Origin: Bosea sp. 124
GTDB taxonomy: Bacteria; Pseudomonadota; Alphaproteobacteria; Rhizobiales; Beijerinckiaceae
Length of the DNA stretch: 64,000 nucleotides
Assembly: GCF_003046175.1 (NCBI RefSeq)
Contig: NZ_PZZM01000001.1
Coordinates: 2,187,001-2,251,000, forward strand
Reading direction: 5' to 3'
The notes beneath the pieces are model-generated. The model was not told where the DNA came from. It made no database searches and was given only the letters and a program-made list of their open reading frames with translations. Positions within the stretch are counted from its first letter, which is position 1. Each line of letters starts with the position of its first letter. Below are positions 24,042 through 34,349 of this stretch, piece after piece. The position numbers and the translations under genes are program-made.

Positions 24042-27000
24042 ATGTTCAACCTCCTCGTCTCGGCCAGCCTGCGCAACCGGCTCTTCGTCATTGCGGCTGC
24101 GCTCGTCCTTATCGCTTATGGCTCCTATGTGCTGCCGCGTGTTCCGGTGGATGTCTTCCCCGATCTCAACCGCCCGACCGTCACGCTGATGACGGAAGCC
24201 GAGGGGCTCGCCCCACAGGAGGTCGAGCAGCTCGTCACCTACCCGCTGGAGACGGCGATGAACGGCATGCCGGGCGTGTTGCGCGTCCGCTCGGTATCGG
24301 GCGTCGGGCTCTCGATCACCTATGTCGAGTTCGACTGGGGGACCGACATCTACCGCTCGCGCCAGCTCGTCGCCGAGCGCCTGTCCCTTGTTCGCGAGCA
24401 GTTGCCGCGCGGCGTCGCCCCGCAGATGGGCCCGGTCTCCTCCATCATGGGCGAGATCATGCTGGTGGCGGTGACGGCCGAGAAGGCCTCGCCGATGGAG
24501 GTGCGCGAGATCGCGGACTTTACGATCCGGCCGCAGCTCCTCAACATCGCCGGTGTCTCGCAGGTCATCCCGATCGGCGGGGAGGTCCGCCAGTACCGGA
24601 TCACCCCGGACGTCGCGGCCCTGCAGGCACTGGACGTCACTCACGAGCAGGTCGAGGCGGCAGTCACGCGCTTCGGCACCAACACCGGCGGCGGGTTCGT
24701 CGATCAGCAGGGCCGGGAGTACCTCATCCGCAACGTCGGGCTGACACGCCGGCTGGAGGATCTGCGTAACACGGTCGTCGTTCAGCGTCAGGGCCAGCCG
24801 GTTCTGCTGCACCAGGTCGCGGCCGTCGAGTTCGCCGCGCGGGTCAAGCGCGGCGACGCCGGATACCAGGGCAAGCCGGCGGTGATCATCGGCATCCAGA
24901 AGCAGCCCGAGGCCGACACCGTGTCGCTGACCAGGCAGGTCGAGGCGTCGTTGGCCGAGATCCAGAAGACGCTGCCCGCCGGCATCTCGGCGACGAACGT
25001 GCAGTTCCGGCAGGCCACCTTCATCGAGACCTCGATCGCCAATGTCGAGCGCGTGCTGCTGGAGGCGGCGGGCGTCGTCGCCGTCATCCTGCTGCTCTTC
25101 CTGATGAACGTCCGGGCGACCCTGATCTCGCTGACCGCGATCCCGGTCTCGATCCTGACGACGGTCCTGGTCTTCAAGTTCTTCGGCCTGACGATCAACA
25201 CGATGACGCTGGGCGGGCTGGCCATCGCCATCGGCGAACTCGTCGATGACGCGGTCGTCGACGTCGAGAACATCCTGCGGCGCCTGAAGCAGAACCGGGA
25301 GAGCGCTGCGCCGAAGCCGGTGCTGGCGGTCATCGCGGCGGCCTCGCAGGAGGTCCGGTCCGGCATCGTCTACGCGACCGCGATCATCATCCTGGTTTTC
25401 ATCCCGCTCTTCGCCCTGTCGGGCATCGAGGGGCGGCTCTTCGCGCCGCTGGGGGTCGCCTACATCGTCTCGATCCTAGCGTCGCTGGTCGTCTCGATCA
25501 CGCTGACGCCGGTGATGGCGTATTATCTCCTGTCGGGCGCGAAGAGCGGCCATGAGCGCGACTCCTTCGTCGTGCGCCATCTCAAGCGCGGCAACGCGGC
25601 GCTGCTGCGAAGGGCCTTCGGGGCGCGTGGCCTGATCCTGTCGGTCGTGGGCATCGGCGTGGCATTGGCCGTGTACGGGGCGACGCTGCTGCCGCGGACG
25701 TTCCTGCCGCCCTTCAACGAGGGCACGCTGGTGGTCTCGCTGCAATACAACCCCGGCATCTCGCTGGCCGAAAGCCATCGCCTGGGGCTCATCGCCGAGC
25801 AGCTCGCCCTCAAGGTGCCGGAGGTGAAGTCCATCGGCCGCCGCACCGGTCGCGCCGAACTCGACGAGCACGCTGAGGGTGTCCATTCCTCGGAGGTCGA
25901 TATCGACCTGCACAGGTCCGACCGGCCCAAGGAGGCGATTTATGCCGACATCCGCGCGGCGCTGAGCGTCCTGCCGGTATCGGTCAACATCGGCCAGCCC
26001 ATCGGCCACCGGCTCGACCACATGCTCTCTGGGGTGAGGGCCCAGATCGCCCTGAAAATCTATGGCGAGGATCTCGACACAATCCGCAGCCTGGCCGAGA
26101 CGCTGCGCGAGCGCCTCGCCGCCGTGCCCGGCCTCGTGGATCTCCAGGTCGAGCGGCAGGTTCGCATCCCGCAGCTGCGCATCGACGTCGACCATGAGAA
26201 GGCGGCGCTCTATGGCCAGACGCCAGCAAGCGTCACGCAGGTGCTGGAGACCCTCTCCAACGGTCGCACGGTCTCACAGATCGTAGAGGGCAACCGCCGC
26301 TACGACGTCGTGCTGCGCCTGTCCGACCAGGATCGTTCGACTAACGGCCTGGAGGACCTCCTCATCGCGACGCCGTCCGGCCACGTGCCGTTGCGCATGA
26401 TCGCCTCGGTCTCCGAGACGGACGGCCCCAACCAGATCCAGCGCGAGAACGGTCAGCGCCGCATCGCGGTCTACGGCAACGGCGACGGCCAGCGCGACAT
26501 GACGGCGATCATCGCCGACATCCGCGGGGTCGTCGCGCAGACGCCGCTGCCTCAGGGCTATGTCACCCGCATGGAGGGCACCTTCCAGGCGCAGGAGGAG
26601 GCGACGCTGCGGATCGGGCTACTGAGCCTCGTATCGCTCGCGCTGATCTTTGTGGTGCTGTTCACCCGCTACCAGTCGGCGGTGCTGGCGCTGATCATCA
26701 TGGGCAACATCCCGCTCGCGCTGATCGGCAGCGTCGTCGCTCTGCATCTCGCCGGGCAGCCGCTCTCGGTCGCCTCGATGGTTGGCTTCATCACGCTCGC
26801 CGGCATCTCGGCCCGCAACGGCATCCTCAAGGTGTCGCACTACATCAACCTGGCCCTCCACGAAGGCGAGAGCTTCGGGCGGGACCTCGTCATCCGCGGC
26901 AGCCTGGAACGCCTGACGCCGGTGCTGATGACCGCGCTCTCGGCAGGGTTGGCACTGGTCCCGCTGCTCTACGGCGCCGACCAGCCCGGCCGGGAAATCC

Positions 27001-27167
27001 TGCATCCGGTCGCCGTCACGATCTTCGGGGGCCTGATATCGGCGACGATCATCGACACGGTGCTGACGCCGCTCCTCTTCCTCGCCTTCGGCCGCAAGGC
27101 GCTGGAACGCATCGCGGCTGGCCGCGCCTCGGAAGGCGGGCAACTGACGCCTGCCGAAACCTACTGA
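24042..27167 (+). CDS. czcA: CzcA/CusA-family heavy-metal RND efflux pump
   Basis: 1041 residues, the normal length for heavy-metal RND pumps. N-terminal helix RLFVIAAALVLIAYGSY, then VPVDVFPDLNRPTVTLMTEA and the porter domain. TM4 carries IAIGELVDDAVVDVENILRR, with acidic proton-relay residues. A second membrane bundle starts near residue 855 (LLSLVSLALIFVVLFTRY), with GNIPLALIGSVVAL and GFITLAGISARNGIL. It exports a divalent or monovalent metal in exchange for protons, but the metal cannot be told from sequence alone. It starts 12 bases after the adaptor gene. Confidence 0.92.
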   Translation: MFNLLVSASLRNRLFVIAAALVLIAYGSYVLPRVPVDVFPDLNRPTVTLMTEAEGLAPQEVEQLVTYPLETAMNGMPGVLRVRSVSGVGLSITYVEFDWGTDIYRSRQLVAERLSLVREQLPRGVAPQMGPVSSIMGEIMLVAVTAEKASPMEVREIADFTIRPQLLNIAGVSQVIPIGGEVRQYRITPDVAALQALDVTHEQVEAAVTRFGTNTGGGFVDQQGREYLIRNVGLTRRLEDLRNTVVVQRQGQPVLLHQVAAVEFAARVKRGDAGYQGKPAVIIGIQKQPEADTVSLTRQVEASLAEIQKTLPAGISATNVQFRQATFIETSIANVERVLLEAAGVVAVILLLFLMNVRATLISLTAIPVSILTTVLVFKFFGLTINTMTLGGLAIAIGELVDDAVVDVENILRRLKQNRESAAPKPVLAVIAAASQEVRSGIVYATAIIILVFIPLFALSGIEGRLFAPLGVAYIVSILASLVVSITLTPVMAYYLLSGAKSGHERDSFVVRHLKRGNAALLRRAFGARGLILSVVGIGVALAVYGATLLPRTFLPPFNEGTLVVSLQYNPGISLAESHRLGLIAEQLALKVPEVKSIGRRTGRAELDEHAEGVHSSEVDIDLHRSDRPKEAIYADIRAALSVLPVSVNIGQPIGHRLDHMLSGVRAQIALKIYGEDLDTIRSLAETLRERLAAVPGLVDLQVERQVRIPQLRIDVDHEKAALYGQTPASVTQVLETLSNGRTVSQIVEGNRRYDVVLRLSDQDRSTNGLEDLLIATPSGHVPLRMIASVSETDGPNQIQRENGQRRIAVYGNGDGQRDMTAIIADIRGVVAQTPLPQGYVTRMEGTFQAQEEATLRIGLLSLVSLALIFVVLFTRYQSAVLALIIMGNIPLALIGSVVALHLAGQPLSVASMVGFITLAGISARNGILKVSHYINLALHEGESFGRDLVIRGSLERLTPVLMTALSAGLALVPLLYGADQPGREILHPVAVTIFGGLISATIIDTVLTPLLFLAFGRKALERIAAGRASEGGQLTPAETY

Positions 27168-27186
27168 GAGAACAAGGAGAACCAAC

Positions 27187-27561
27187 ATGCTCAAATCGAT
27201 CGCCGTCCTGGCCATCGTCGGCTTCGCGTCGACCGCCGGGGCCCATGAGGTCTCGAAGGGTCCCAACGGCGGGCCCGTGGTCGACGTCGCGGGCCACCAT
27301 GTCGAGATGGTGGCGAAGGGGACCGAGTTCGTCCTCTACCTCACCGACGCCGCCGACAAGCCGCTCGCCTCCGCGGGAACGAAGTCGGCCCGCGCCATCG
27401 TCCAGGATGCCGGCAAGACCGCGACCGTCGCGCTGTCGGCCGTCGAACCCAACAAGCTCGTCGGCAGCCTCGCCCAATCTCTCGGCAAGGGCGCACGCGT
27501 CGTTGTCTCCGCCACGCTCGCCGATGGCCACGCGCTGCAAGCGCGCTTCACCCACGACTGA
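27187..27561 (+). CDS. Small periplasmic protein of the efflux operon
   Basis: 124 residues with a signal peptide (MLKSIAVLAIVGFASTAGA), then HEVSKGPNGGPVVDVAGHHVEMV, a beta-rich fold. Similar small proteins accompany CzcCBA/CusCBA loci and may bind metal through the N-terminal His residues. AAGGAG lies ahead of the ATG. Confidence 0.75.
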   Translation: MLKSIAVLAIVGFASTAGAHEVSKGPNGGPVVDVAGHHVEMVAKGTEFVLYLTDAADKPLASAGTKSARAIVQDAGKTATVALSAVEPNKLVGSLAQSLGKGARVVVSATLADGHALQARFTHD

Positions 27562-27583
27562 CCCCGAAGAAGGAACCGAACCG

Positions 27584-28018
27584 ATGAAACGCTCGATCCC
27601 CACCACGCTGATCCTCCTCGCCCTCGCCGGTCCCGCCTTCGCGCAATCGTCCCATCAGGGGCATGGCGCAGCTCCCGCGGCCGGCGCCGCGACCATGGGC
27701 ATGATGAACATGGATTCCATGCAGTCCATGATGAAGACGATGATGCCGGCGGCAGGCGACGCCGCCTCGACGAAGGACTTCAAGGCCGCCGACATGAAGA
27801 TGATGCACGCCATGGCCGTGCCCTACACCGGCAATCCGGACGTCGACTTCCGCACCAAGATGATCCCGCACCATCAGGGCGCGATCGACATGGCCAAGGT
27901 CGCCTTGGCTCATGCCAAGGACGAGACGACGAAGACGCTCGCCGCTCAGATCATCAAGGACCAGGAGCGCGAGATCGCCGAAATGCGCGAGTGGCTGGCC
28001 AAGAACGCCCCGAAGTAA
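27584..28018 (+). CDS. DUF305 family periplasmic protein, Met/His-rich
   Basis: 144 residues with a signal peptide (TTLILLALAGPAFAQ), then a His/Ala stretch and a strikingly Met-rich segment (MGMMNMDSMQSMMKTMM), typical of copper ligands. The DUF305 signature FRTKMIPHHQGAIDMAK follows and the protein ends EIAEMREWLAKN. AAGAAGGAACC precedes the ATG. The context points to copper handling in the periplasm. Confidence 0.88.
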   Translation: MKRSIPTTLILLALAGPAFAQSSHQGHGAAPAAGAATMGMMNMDSMQSMMKTMMPAAGDAASTKDFKAADMKMMHAMAVPYTGNPDVDFRTKMIPHHQGAIDMAKVALAHAKDETTKTLAAQIIKDQEREIAEMREWLAKNAPK

Positions 28019-28142
28019 TCGTAGGCTCCGTCGCGGACGGAGATCCATCGAAGCGTGGTGAGACGCCATCCTAATGCCAACGAGCCGGGCCAACAGGCCC
28101 GTCTCCCCCAGGCCGCTCGTCATCGAGCAGAAAGCCGGCCCC

Positions 28143-30500
28143 ATGACGCATCACGATCACCACCATGGCGAACCTGGGCATCACCATCGCTCATCGTCGT
28201 CAGCCCCCGGCGTGAAGGACCCGGTCTGCGGGATGACGGTCGATCCGGCCACCGCCAAGCACGAGGCGGTCCATGATGGCCAGACGTATCATTTCTGCTC
28301 CGCGGGCTGCGAGACCAAGTTCAAGGCGGCGCCGGAGCGTTACTTGTCGGAGGGCGAGGACCCTGCCACCGGGCCAGCGCCGGCCGGAGCGATCTACACC
28401 TGCCCGATGCACCCCCAGATCAGGCAGCCAACGCCGGGAAACTGTCCGATCTGCGGCATGGCGCTGGAGCCGGAGATCGCGACGGGCGAGGCTGGGCCTG
28501 GCGCCGAACTGCGCGACATGACGCGCCGCTTCTGGGTCGGCCTTGGGCTGGCCCTTCCCGTGTTCCTCCTGGAGATGGGAGGGCATCTCCTCGACCTGCA
28601 CATGTGGCTCGGTCCGCAGCGCTCGAACTGGATACAGCTCGCTCTGGCGACGCCCGTGGTGCTGTGGGCCGGCTGGCCCTTCTTCGAGCGAGGCTGGCAG
28701 TCGATCGTGAACCGCAGCCTGAACATGTTCACGCTGATCGCGATGGGCATCGGCGTGGCCTGGATCTACAGCGTCGTCGCGACCGTCGCCCCTGGCATCT
28801 TTCCGGCGACGTTCCGATCCGTCGAAGGGTCGGTGGCGGTCTATTTCGAGGCGGCGGCGGTGATCACCGTGCTCGTCCTGCTCGGGCAGGTTCTCGAACT
28901 GCGGGCGCGCGAGCAGACCGGCGGCGCCATCCGGGCCTTGCTCGACCTGGTGCCGAAGACGGCGCGCCGCGTGCGCGACGACGGCAGCGACGAGGACATC
29001 GGCCTCGATGCCGTCGTCGTCGGTGATCGGTTGCGCGTCCGTCCCGGCGAGACCGTTCCGGTCGACGGCGAGCTCATCGAGGGCCGAAGCTCGATCGACG
29101 AGGCGATGGTGACGGGCGAGTCGATGCCGGTCACGAAGGAGGTCGGTTCGGCGCTGATCGGCGGCACGCTGAACCGCAGCGGCGGCTTCATCATGCGCGC
29201 GAGCAAGATCGGCAGTGACACCATGCTCTCGCGCATCGTCTCCATGGTCGCCCAGGCTCAGCGCTCGCGCGCGCCGATCCAACGCCTCGCCGATCAGGTC
29301 TCCGGCTGGTTCGTGCCGCTGGTGATCGGCGTCGCGGTGATCGCCTTCGGGGCCTGGATGCTTTGGGGGCCTGAGCCACGCTTCGCCCACGGGCTCGTCG
29401 CCGCCGTTGCCGTTCTGATCATCGCCTGCCCCTGCGCGCTGGGGCTCGCCACGCCGATGTCGATCATGGTCGGCGTCGGCCGCGGTGCCAGTCTCGGCGT
29501 GCTTATCAAGAACGCCGAGGCGCTGGAACGTTTCGAGAAGATCGACACGCTTGTCATCGACAAGACCGGGACGCTGACCGAGGGCCGGCCGAAGCTGACG
29601 AGCCTGAAGGTTGCGGAGGGCTTCGGCGAGGACGAGGTGCTTCGCCTTGCCGCCACCCTGGAACGCTCCAGCGAGCATCCGCTCGCCGAGGCTATCGTCG
29701 AGGCTGCCAAGGAACGCGGACTCGCGCTCGGCGAGGCCCAAGGCTTCGATAGCCCCGTGGGCAAGGGTGTCACCGGCATCGTCGAAGGCCGCTCCCTGGT
29801 CATCGGGAGCCATCGCATCATGGGCGACGCCGGCATCGATATCGCAACGCTTGCTGCGGAAGCGGAGGCGCTTCGCGGCGATGGCGCCACCGTCATCGTG
29901 GTCGCGATCGACGGTGAGGCCGCCGGGCTGCTGGCGATTGCCGATCCCGTCAAGCAAACCACGCCCGCGGCGATCAAGGCCCTCCAGGCTGCCGGCATCC
30001 GCGTAGTCATGCTCACGGGAGACAACCGGACGACCGCCGAGGCCGTGGCTCGCCGTCTCGGCATCGCCGAGGTCGAGGCCGAGGTGCTGCCGGAAGAGAA
30101 GAGCGGCGTCGTCGCCAAGTTGCGGTCTCAGGGTCGGATCGTCGCGATGGCAGGCGACGGCGTCAACGATGCGCCCGCTCTCGCCGCCGCCGACATCGGC
30201 GTCGCGATGGGAACCGGCACCGACGTCGCCATCGAGAGCGCCGGGGTCACCCTGCTCAAGGGCGATCTGCAGGGCATCGTGACGGCGCTCCAGCTCAGCC
30301 GGGCGACGATGGGCAACATCCGTCAGAACCTGTTCTTCGCCTTCGTCTACAACGCCGCGGGGGTTCCGATTGCAGCGGGGCTGCTCTACCCCTTCTTCGG
30401 CATCCTGCTGTCACCGATCATCGCGGCTGCCGCCATGGCCCTCTCGTCGGTCAGCGTGATCGGCAACGCGCTCAGGTTGCGGAGTGTCTCGCTGGGCTGA
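28143..30500 (+). CDS. copA: Copper-type P1B ATPase with YHS and CPMHP metal-binding domains
   Basis: 785 residues from the ATG at 28143 ([15 protein letters not shown]); the frame opens at 28074. The domains in order are a His-rich tail, a YHS domain ([19 protein letters not shown]...[12 protein letters not shown]), a heavy-metal-binding domain ([21 protein letters not shown]), and the P1B core. The core carries the actuator motif MVTGESMPV, the ion-channel CPC in [15 protein letters not shown], the phosphorylation site DKTGTLTEG, the SEHPLAEAI motif and the hinge [10 protein letters not shown]. It pumps Cu(I) (possibly Ag) out of the cytoplasm. The classical HMA domain is absent and replaced by the YHS/CPMHP pair. 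Confidence 0.93.
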   Translation: MTHHDHHHGEPGHHHRSSSSAPGVKDPVCGMTVDPATAKHEAVHDGQTYHFCSAGCETKFKAAPERYLSEGEDPATGPAPAGAIYTCPMHPQIRQPTPGNCPICGMALEPEIATGEAGPGAELRDMTRRFWVGLGLALPVFLLEMGGHLLDLHMWLGPQRSNWIQLALATPVVLWAGWPFFERGWQSIVNRSLNMFTLIAMGIGVAWIYSVVATVAPGIFPATFRSVEGSVAVYFEAAAVITVLVLLGQVLELRAREQTGGAIRALLDLVPKTARRVRDDGSDEDIGLDAVVVGDRLRVRPGETVPVDGELIEGRSSIDEAMVTGESMPVTKEVGSALIGGTLNRSGGFIMRASKIGSDTMLSRIVSMVAQAQRSRAPIQRLADQVSGWFVPLVIGVAVIAFGAWMLWGPEPRFAHGLVAAVAVLIIACPCALGLATPMSIMVGVGRGASLGVLIKNAEALERFEKIDTLVIDKTGTLTEGRPKLTSLKVAEGFGEDEVLRLAATLERSSEHPLAEAIVEAAKERGLALGEAQGFDSPVGKGVTGIVEGRSLVIGSHRIMGDAGIDIATLAAEAEALRGDGATVIVVAIDGEAAGLLAIADPVKQTTPAAIKALQAAGIRVVMLTGDNRTTAEAVARRLGIAEVEAEVLPEEKSGVVAKLRSQGRIVAMAGDGVNDAPALAAADIGVAMGTGTDVAIESAGVTLLKGDLQGIVTALQLSRATMGNIRQNLFFAFVYNAAGVPIAAGLLYPFFGILLSPIIAAAAMALSSVSVIGNALRLRSVSLG

Positions 30501-30757
30501 GAGCAAGCGTCGGCCGTAGTTATGATGGCAGGCGCTTACGCGTTTGGATTCGAAAGGGCTGCTTCATTTGCGGAGTAGCGCTTCGGCTCGGGCCAGCGAA
30601 CTTCTGGTTTCTGGCATGAAGTCGAGTTCCGCTTATGGCGCATCTCGCCTTGACCAGCGCCCGGCGCTTCTAGCGAACCGATCGTCTAACCCGAAAGCGC
30701 TTCATCCCTCTTTCCGCCGCGCTGAACCACGTGCAAAGCTCCGTCAGGCATCGGCCG

Positions 30758-31414
30758 TTACAGCGCCTTGGCCCGCTCCCAGGGCGCTGTCATCCAGATC
30801 TCGACCTCATCCGGACGAGTTAGGATCACCGGCATGGCCTTGGGGTGAATGGCGCCTACCTCGGCGTTGGGATCCGTCGTGAGGAAGGCGTAGAGGTCGG
30901 TCGTCTCAACGCCGCTCTTGATCTTCCTGACGCCTGTCCAGCCTGCCGTCCAGATGCCGGCAAAGAAGGCGAGTGGGCGGTCTTCCCCGAGAGCGAACCA
31001 GACATCCTGCTTAGCTCCGTGATCGAACTCGCTGAACGATGTCAGCGGCACCACGCAGCGGTTCGCCACTCCCAGCCATGGCTTCCAGTGCGAAGACGCG
31101 GTGTTGCGGACGTTCGTTGTCCCGCCATCTGGCTCCCTTCGCAAGAGCTCGTCGAAGTCGACGCCCTTTCCCTTGGCCTCCAGCTTCCCGGCACGCTTCT
31201 TTGCTGCCTCGAAGATCGCCTTCTTCGACGACGGCATTCCCCAGCGTACCATGGCGAGCTCACGCACACCGTCAGGAGCATTTCTGACGATCGGCGCGGG
31301 ATAGTCCGGGTAGATGCCCGGAAGGGGCGGCAGGTTGCCGGTGGTGTCCCGCATGGCCCGCGCCAGGTCGCGGATCGCTTGCTGGCCCTTCGTCATCGAG
31401 TAAAGATTGCACAT
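30758..31414 (-). CDS. SRAP-family (YedK/HMCES) abasic-site protein
   Basis: 218 residues. Family hallmarks are Cys2 immediately after Met (MCNLYSMTKG), the Asn in NVRNTASSHW, the RCVVPLTSFSEF loop (acidic Glu) and the C-terminal IHPKAMPVIL carrying the active-site His. SRAP proteins crosslink to abasic sites in single-stranded DNA and are linked to SOS. It sits beside umuDC-type genes. AGGA is positioned 7 bases before the ATG. The CATG at the start is shared with the divergent gene at 31413. Confidence 0.88.
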   Translation of the reverse strand: MCNLYSMTKGQQAIRDLARAMRDTTGNLPPLPGIYPDYPAPIVRNAPDGVRELAMVRWGMPSSKKAIFEAAKKRAGKLEAKGKGVDFDELLRREPDGGTTNVRNTASSHWKPWLGVANRCVVPLTSFSEFDHGAKQDVWFALGEDRPLAFFAGIWTAGWTGVRKIKSGVETTDLYAFLTTDPNAEVGAIHPKAMPVILTRPDEVEIWMTAPWERAKAL

Positions 31415-31658
31415 GCTGTTTTCCTGGCTCGCCCGGCGCCGCGCATATCAGGCTTTCGTCGACGCCGAGGCAACCCGGCTCGTCGATGCGGAAGGCGGAG
31501 CGGGCTACTACAAGGCACGTCAAGTTGCGCGTCTTGCCCGCGAGCGCGGCGATGTTCCCACCGCGAGATTATGGGGCCGGGTCGCCCGCCAGGTCGCCGA
31601 TCGAACCGGTTTGGTTCCCGGGCATTCCAAGATCGGGCTTCCCGAGAGCGAGTGGTAG
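31413..31658 (+). CDS. Hypothetical protein divergent from SRAP gene
   Basis: 81 residues (MLFSWLARRRAYQAFVDAEA...). It is Arg/Ala-rich and helical, with YKARQVARLARERGDVPTAR and LWGRVARQVADRTG. Two further residues are possible from the ATG at 31407. It reads like a genuine small cytoplasmic protein, often seen near DNA-repair genes in rhizobia. Its start codon shares the CATG tetranucleotide with SRAP on the other strand, which leaves no room for separate promoters. Confidence 0.55.
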   Translation: MLFSWLARRRAYQAFVDAEATRLVDAEGGAGYYKARQVARLARERGDVPTARLWGRVARQVADRTGLVPGHSKIGLPESEW

Positions 31659-31659
31659 C

Positions 31660-31980
31660 TCAGGACTTCAAAGCGGTCGCCCATTCCGCGTAAGGCGTGT
31701 TTCTGGCCAGGTGCCGGTTAAAATCCGGCGCGCCGTCTTCCCACCAGACCGAACCGCGCTCGCCCAAGGCGACCTTAGCCGCGTCGACGGCTTTTCGCGC
31801 GGCACTGATCTCGCCGTTCCCGCGCTTGGCCTCTTTCACGGCCCGCCGAGCATCCATCAGATCCGCGACGAGCCGAAGACGACGCTCCTCCGGGATGGCC
31901 GGGTTCGTCGATCGCCACAGCCGGCCGGCGACCAGGAAGTATCGACCATCCGGGGTCGTCGGAAAGGCGCGGCTGCTCAA
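31660..31980 (-). CDS. Hypothetical protein downstream of umuC
   Basis: 106 residues. The N-terminal stretch DGRYFLVAGRLWRSTNPAIP is followed by helices (RLRLVADLMDARRAVKEAKR) and a C-terminal segment with WWEDGAPDFNRHLARNTPYA. Its start overlaps the stop of the 96-residue gene, so it belongs to the umuDC operon. Small proteins with this VAGRLWR...NP pattern recur in rhizobial genomes. Function is unknown. Confidence 0.7.
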   Translation of the reverse strand: MSSRAFPTTPDGRYFLVAGRLWRSTNPAIPEERRLRLVADLMDARRAVKEAKRGNGEISAARKAVDAAKVALGERGSVWWEDGAPDFNRHLARNTPYAEWATALKS

Positions 31981-32267
31981 TCCGGGTACTCGCTCGCAAA
32001 CCTATCGTAAGCGTCCTCGTCAGTACCGTCGCCGCATATCGCCTGCTCAATCTCGCGATCATCGACAAGCACGCCGCCGAAATGGCCGATGAAGGCACGC
32101 GCCAGACGCGGGTCCTCGAACGCGATGCGGATTGTCTCCGACCCTGGGAAGCGGTCTAGAACCCGAAAGCTAATCTCCCATTCTGCGCACCAGCTTTCGA
32201 TCCGCCGGAGCCGCCCGGCGGCGTCCCTCGCCGCAAGCTTCATCTCGACCTGATGATCGTACCCCAT
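31977..32267 (-). CDS. Hypothetical partner gene of umuC
   Basis: 96 residues ([19 protein letters not shown]...). It has a compact alpha/beta pattern with TIRIAFEDPRLARAFIGHFG near residue 46. Its ATG overlaps the umuC stop (TGATG), so translation is coupled. A decayed relative of its C-terminal half follows the umuC pseudogene at 35.7 kb, which shows the two genes travel as a unit. Confidence 0.72.
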   Translation of the reverse strand: MGYDHQVEMKLAARDAAGRLRRIESWCAEWEISFRVLDRFPGSETIRIAFEDPRLARAFIGHFGGVLVDDREIEQAICGDGTDEDAYDRFASEYPD

Positions 32268-33547
32268 CACGCTCTCCCGACCACCGGCACTTCCTCCAGC
32301 CGCGTCGTGTACCGCGGCGACCGCATATCGAATCTCGTGACCCAGGCCTTCTTCTGGCGAGCGATGCCTGCCGCTGCGGGAAAGACAACGCCACGTCCTA
32401 GCTTCCGGTTGCAGGCGTCCAGGGCCTCCATCAGCCGACCAGACCTCTCCCGATCGAGAGCGCCGATCAGCGCCCGCTGCGAGGCCTCCAGCGGCACGAG
32501 GTCGACCGTCATCAGACCAGCCTTGGCGTATCGGTAGCCGGACTTCCAGATTCGCCGGGCGCCCCACTTGGCCGCGCGGACGAGAACGAGAGTGTCGTTG
32601 CTCGCCTCGGGGAAATCGACGGTCGTCGAGACGGAGCGCGAGGGCCCGCGATCGTGCGGCGACGTGTGGAAAAACACCGTGACGTGATCCGTCGCCAGAC
32701 CGTGGTGACGCAGTTTCTCGCCAAGCCTGGTCGCATGGGCGGCGATGGCCTCCTGCATCATGTCCAGGCTCTCGACGCGGCCGGCGAAGCTGCGGGTGAC
32801 GGCGCATCCCTTCCGGGTCGGCGCGATCGTCTCCAGATCGATGCAGGGGGTTCCTTGAAGCTCATGGATAATGCGCTCGCCGACGACCGTCAGGCTCTTC
32901 CGGGCGAGCTTGGGGTCGAGCGCGGCAACGTCGGCAGCGGTTCGACACCCGAAGGCGGCAAGCTTGGCCTGGGTCGCGCGGCCGATGCCCCAGACGTCAT
33001 CCAGATCGACCAGACGCAGCCATTCCAGCCGGGCCTCATCGCTGGTCAGGTCGCAGACGCCGCGCAACTGCGGGGTACTCTTGGCGATCCTGTTGGCGAG
33101 CTTGGCTAGGGTCTTGGTCGGGCCGATACCGACGCAGGTCGGGACGCCCGTCCAGGTCGACACCGTCGAGCGCAGGTCCCGCCCCATCTCCTCGCGCTGA
33201 CCAGGCGCCACCGGGGTCATGTCGAGGAAGCTCTCGTCGATCGAGTAGACCTCGATGTCGGACGCGAACCGCTCATAGACCGTGTTCATCCGGCGGCTCA
33301 TGTCGCCGTAGAGGGTGTAGTTCGACGAGAACACGACCACCCCCTCACGCCCGCAGAGGTCGCGGATCGTGAACATCGGCGCGCCCATCTTGATCCCGAG
33401 CGCCTTAGCCTCGGCCGTGCGCGCGACCGCGCAGCCGTCGTTGTTCGAGAGCACGATCACTGGACGCCGGCGCAGCTTCGGATCGAAGACCCGCTCGCAG
33501 GAGCAGTAGAAGCTGTTCCCGTCGATCAGGGCGAACGACCGGGTCAC
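32267..33547 (-). CDS. umuC: Y-family DNA polymerase, UmuC-like
   Basis: 426 residues. The N-terminal catalytic motif is [17 protein letters not shown] (first Asp), and the palm motif [12 protein letters not shown] supplies the paired Asp-Glu. A helix-hairpin-helix [19 protein letters not shown] and a C-terminal UmuC domain follow. Length matches UmuC (about 420). It would perform error-prone translesion synthesis with the UmuD-like protein just upstream, whose stop it overlaps. Controlled by the SOS box at 33988. Confidence 0.92.
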   Translation of the reverse strand: MTRSFALIDGNSFYCSCERVFDPKLRRRPVIVLSNNDGCAVARTAEAKALGIKMGAPMFTIRDLCGREGVVVFSSNYTLYGDMSRRMNTVYERFASDIEVYSIDESFLDMTPVAPGQREEMGRDLRSTVSTWTGVPTCVGIGPTKTLAKLANRIAKSTPQLRGVCDLTSDEARLEWLRLVDLDDVWGIGRATQAKLAAFGCRTAADVAALDPKLARKSLTVVGERIIHELQGTPCIDLETIAPTRKGCAVTRSFAGRVESLDMMQEAIAAHATRLGEKLRHHGLATDHVTVFFHTSPHDRGPSRSVSTTVDFPEASNDTLVLVRAAKWGARRIWKSGYRYAKAGLMTVDLVPLEASQRALIGALDRERSGRLMEALDACNRKLGRGVVFPAAAGIARQKKAWVTRFDMRSPRYTTRLEEVPVVGRA

Positions 33548-33972
33548 CGGCGGAAGCGCCGCACGGAGTTAGTCACGACGCCAAAGATGTCGATTTCGGC
33601 GTCCGGCCCAGGGTTGTAGTCGGGGTAGTGCCGATTGCCGAAGGCGAGACTCGATCGACCGCCCGTAATTCTGAAGATCTTGATGCTGCGCTCGCCGTTG
33701 ACGTCTACAACGACGGCGTCACCGTCCTTGGGAGCAAGGCTGCGATCGACAGTGATCAGGCTGCCGTCAAAGATTCCGACGTCCATGGCGCTATCGCCGG
33801 CCACCGTCATGATGAACGTAGCCGGGGCGTTCTGGATGAGCGCCCGCGACAGGTCGATAGGCTGGTCCAGGTAGTCGTCCGCGGGGCTCGGGAAGCCCGC
33901 CCGTACCGCCTTCAGGTAGACAGGCAGGAAGATAGGCGGACCGAGGACGGCGGGCGACATGTGCATTGGCAT
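33544..33972 (-). CDS. umuD: UmuD-like self-cleaving S24 peptidase
   Basis: 142 residues. The cleavage site Ala25-Gly26 is in [10 protein letters not shown], nucleophile Ser61 in [10 protein letters not shown] and Lys98 in [10 protein letters not shown]. These positions agree within one residue with E. coli UmuD (24/25, 60, 97). RecA-stimulated cleavage would activate it for the polymerase. A start at 33960 (MSPAVL) is also possible. Confidence 0.92.
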   Translation of the reverse strand: MPMHMSPAVLGPPIFLPVYLKAVRAGFPSPADDYLDQPIDLSRALIQNAPATFIMTVAGDSAMDVGIFDGSLITVDRSLAPKDGDAVVVDVNGERSIKIFRITGGRSSLAFGNRHYPDYNPGPDAEIDIFGVVTNSVRRFRR

Positions 33973-33987
33973 GAGTTCCTATGACGA

Positions 33988-34002
33988 GAACATAATAGGA
34001 AC
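33988..34002. promoter_or_regulatory. SOS (LexA) box of the umuDC operon
   Basis: Perfect alphaproteobacterial direct repeat GAAC-N7-GAAC (GAACATAATAGGAAC; GTTC-N7-GTTC on the gene strand), centred about 23 bases upstream of the umuD start. LexA repression and DNA-damage induction are expected. Confidence 0.85.
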
Positions 34003-34012
34003 ATCAGCATAG

Positions 34013-34349
34013 CCGTTCGGAGTCAATGTGGGGATTTCGCCACAGGGGCCACAGGGACGTGCCGAGCCGCAAGCGGTGTTGAGAACAGCTGCGCAGATCG
34101 CGCAGGCGTTTGAGATTGTGGGAGCAGCCCGGCAGCCGGGAAAGCTTCGATAGATTCATGGGGGCGTCCCTCTCTATTGAAATCGGGACAGCCTTTCTCT
34201 GTGATATCTCCGGCCGAGGTCCGGCCGTTTAGGCCGTCGGCTTACAGCGGAGCGATAGGGACGGCGAGCGTCAGAAACGACGTAAGGGGCCCACTGCTCG
34301 GACGCCTTACTGTTCTAACAGCTGGATGTAGCAGGCCGATAGGTGGAGG
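34013..34349. other. Non-coding stretch
   Basis: No gene seen. It separates the umuDC promoter from the convergent-side hypothetical gene. A short inverted motif (CGGCCGAGGTCCGGCCG) lies near 34211. Confidence 0.4.

Noticed and set aside
22878..24812. 644-residue minus-strand ORF
   Set aside because: It is a shadow of the CzcB/CzcA genes, with Asp/Arg/Leu/Gly-rich composition typical of antisense frames in GC-rich DNA.
28200..29957. 585-residue minus-strand ORF
   Set aside because: It is antisense to the P1B ATPase, whose motifs are unmistakable.
30501..30757. Small ORF from 30544 in the gap after the copper ATPase
   Set aside because: It has Ser/Arg-rich composition, lacks a ribosome site and lies in an otherwise non-coding gap before the convergent SRAP gene.
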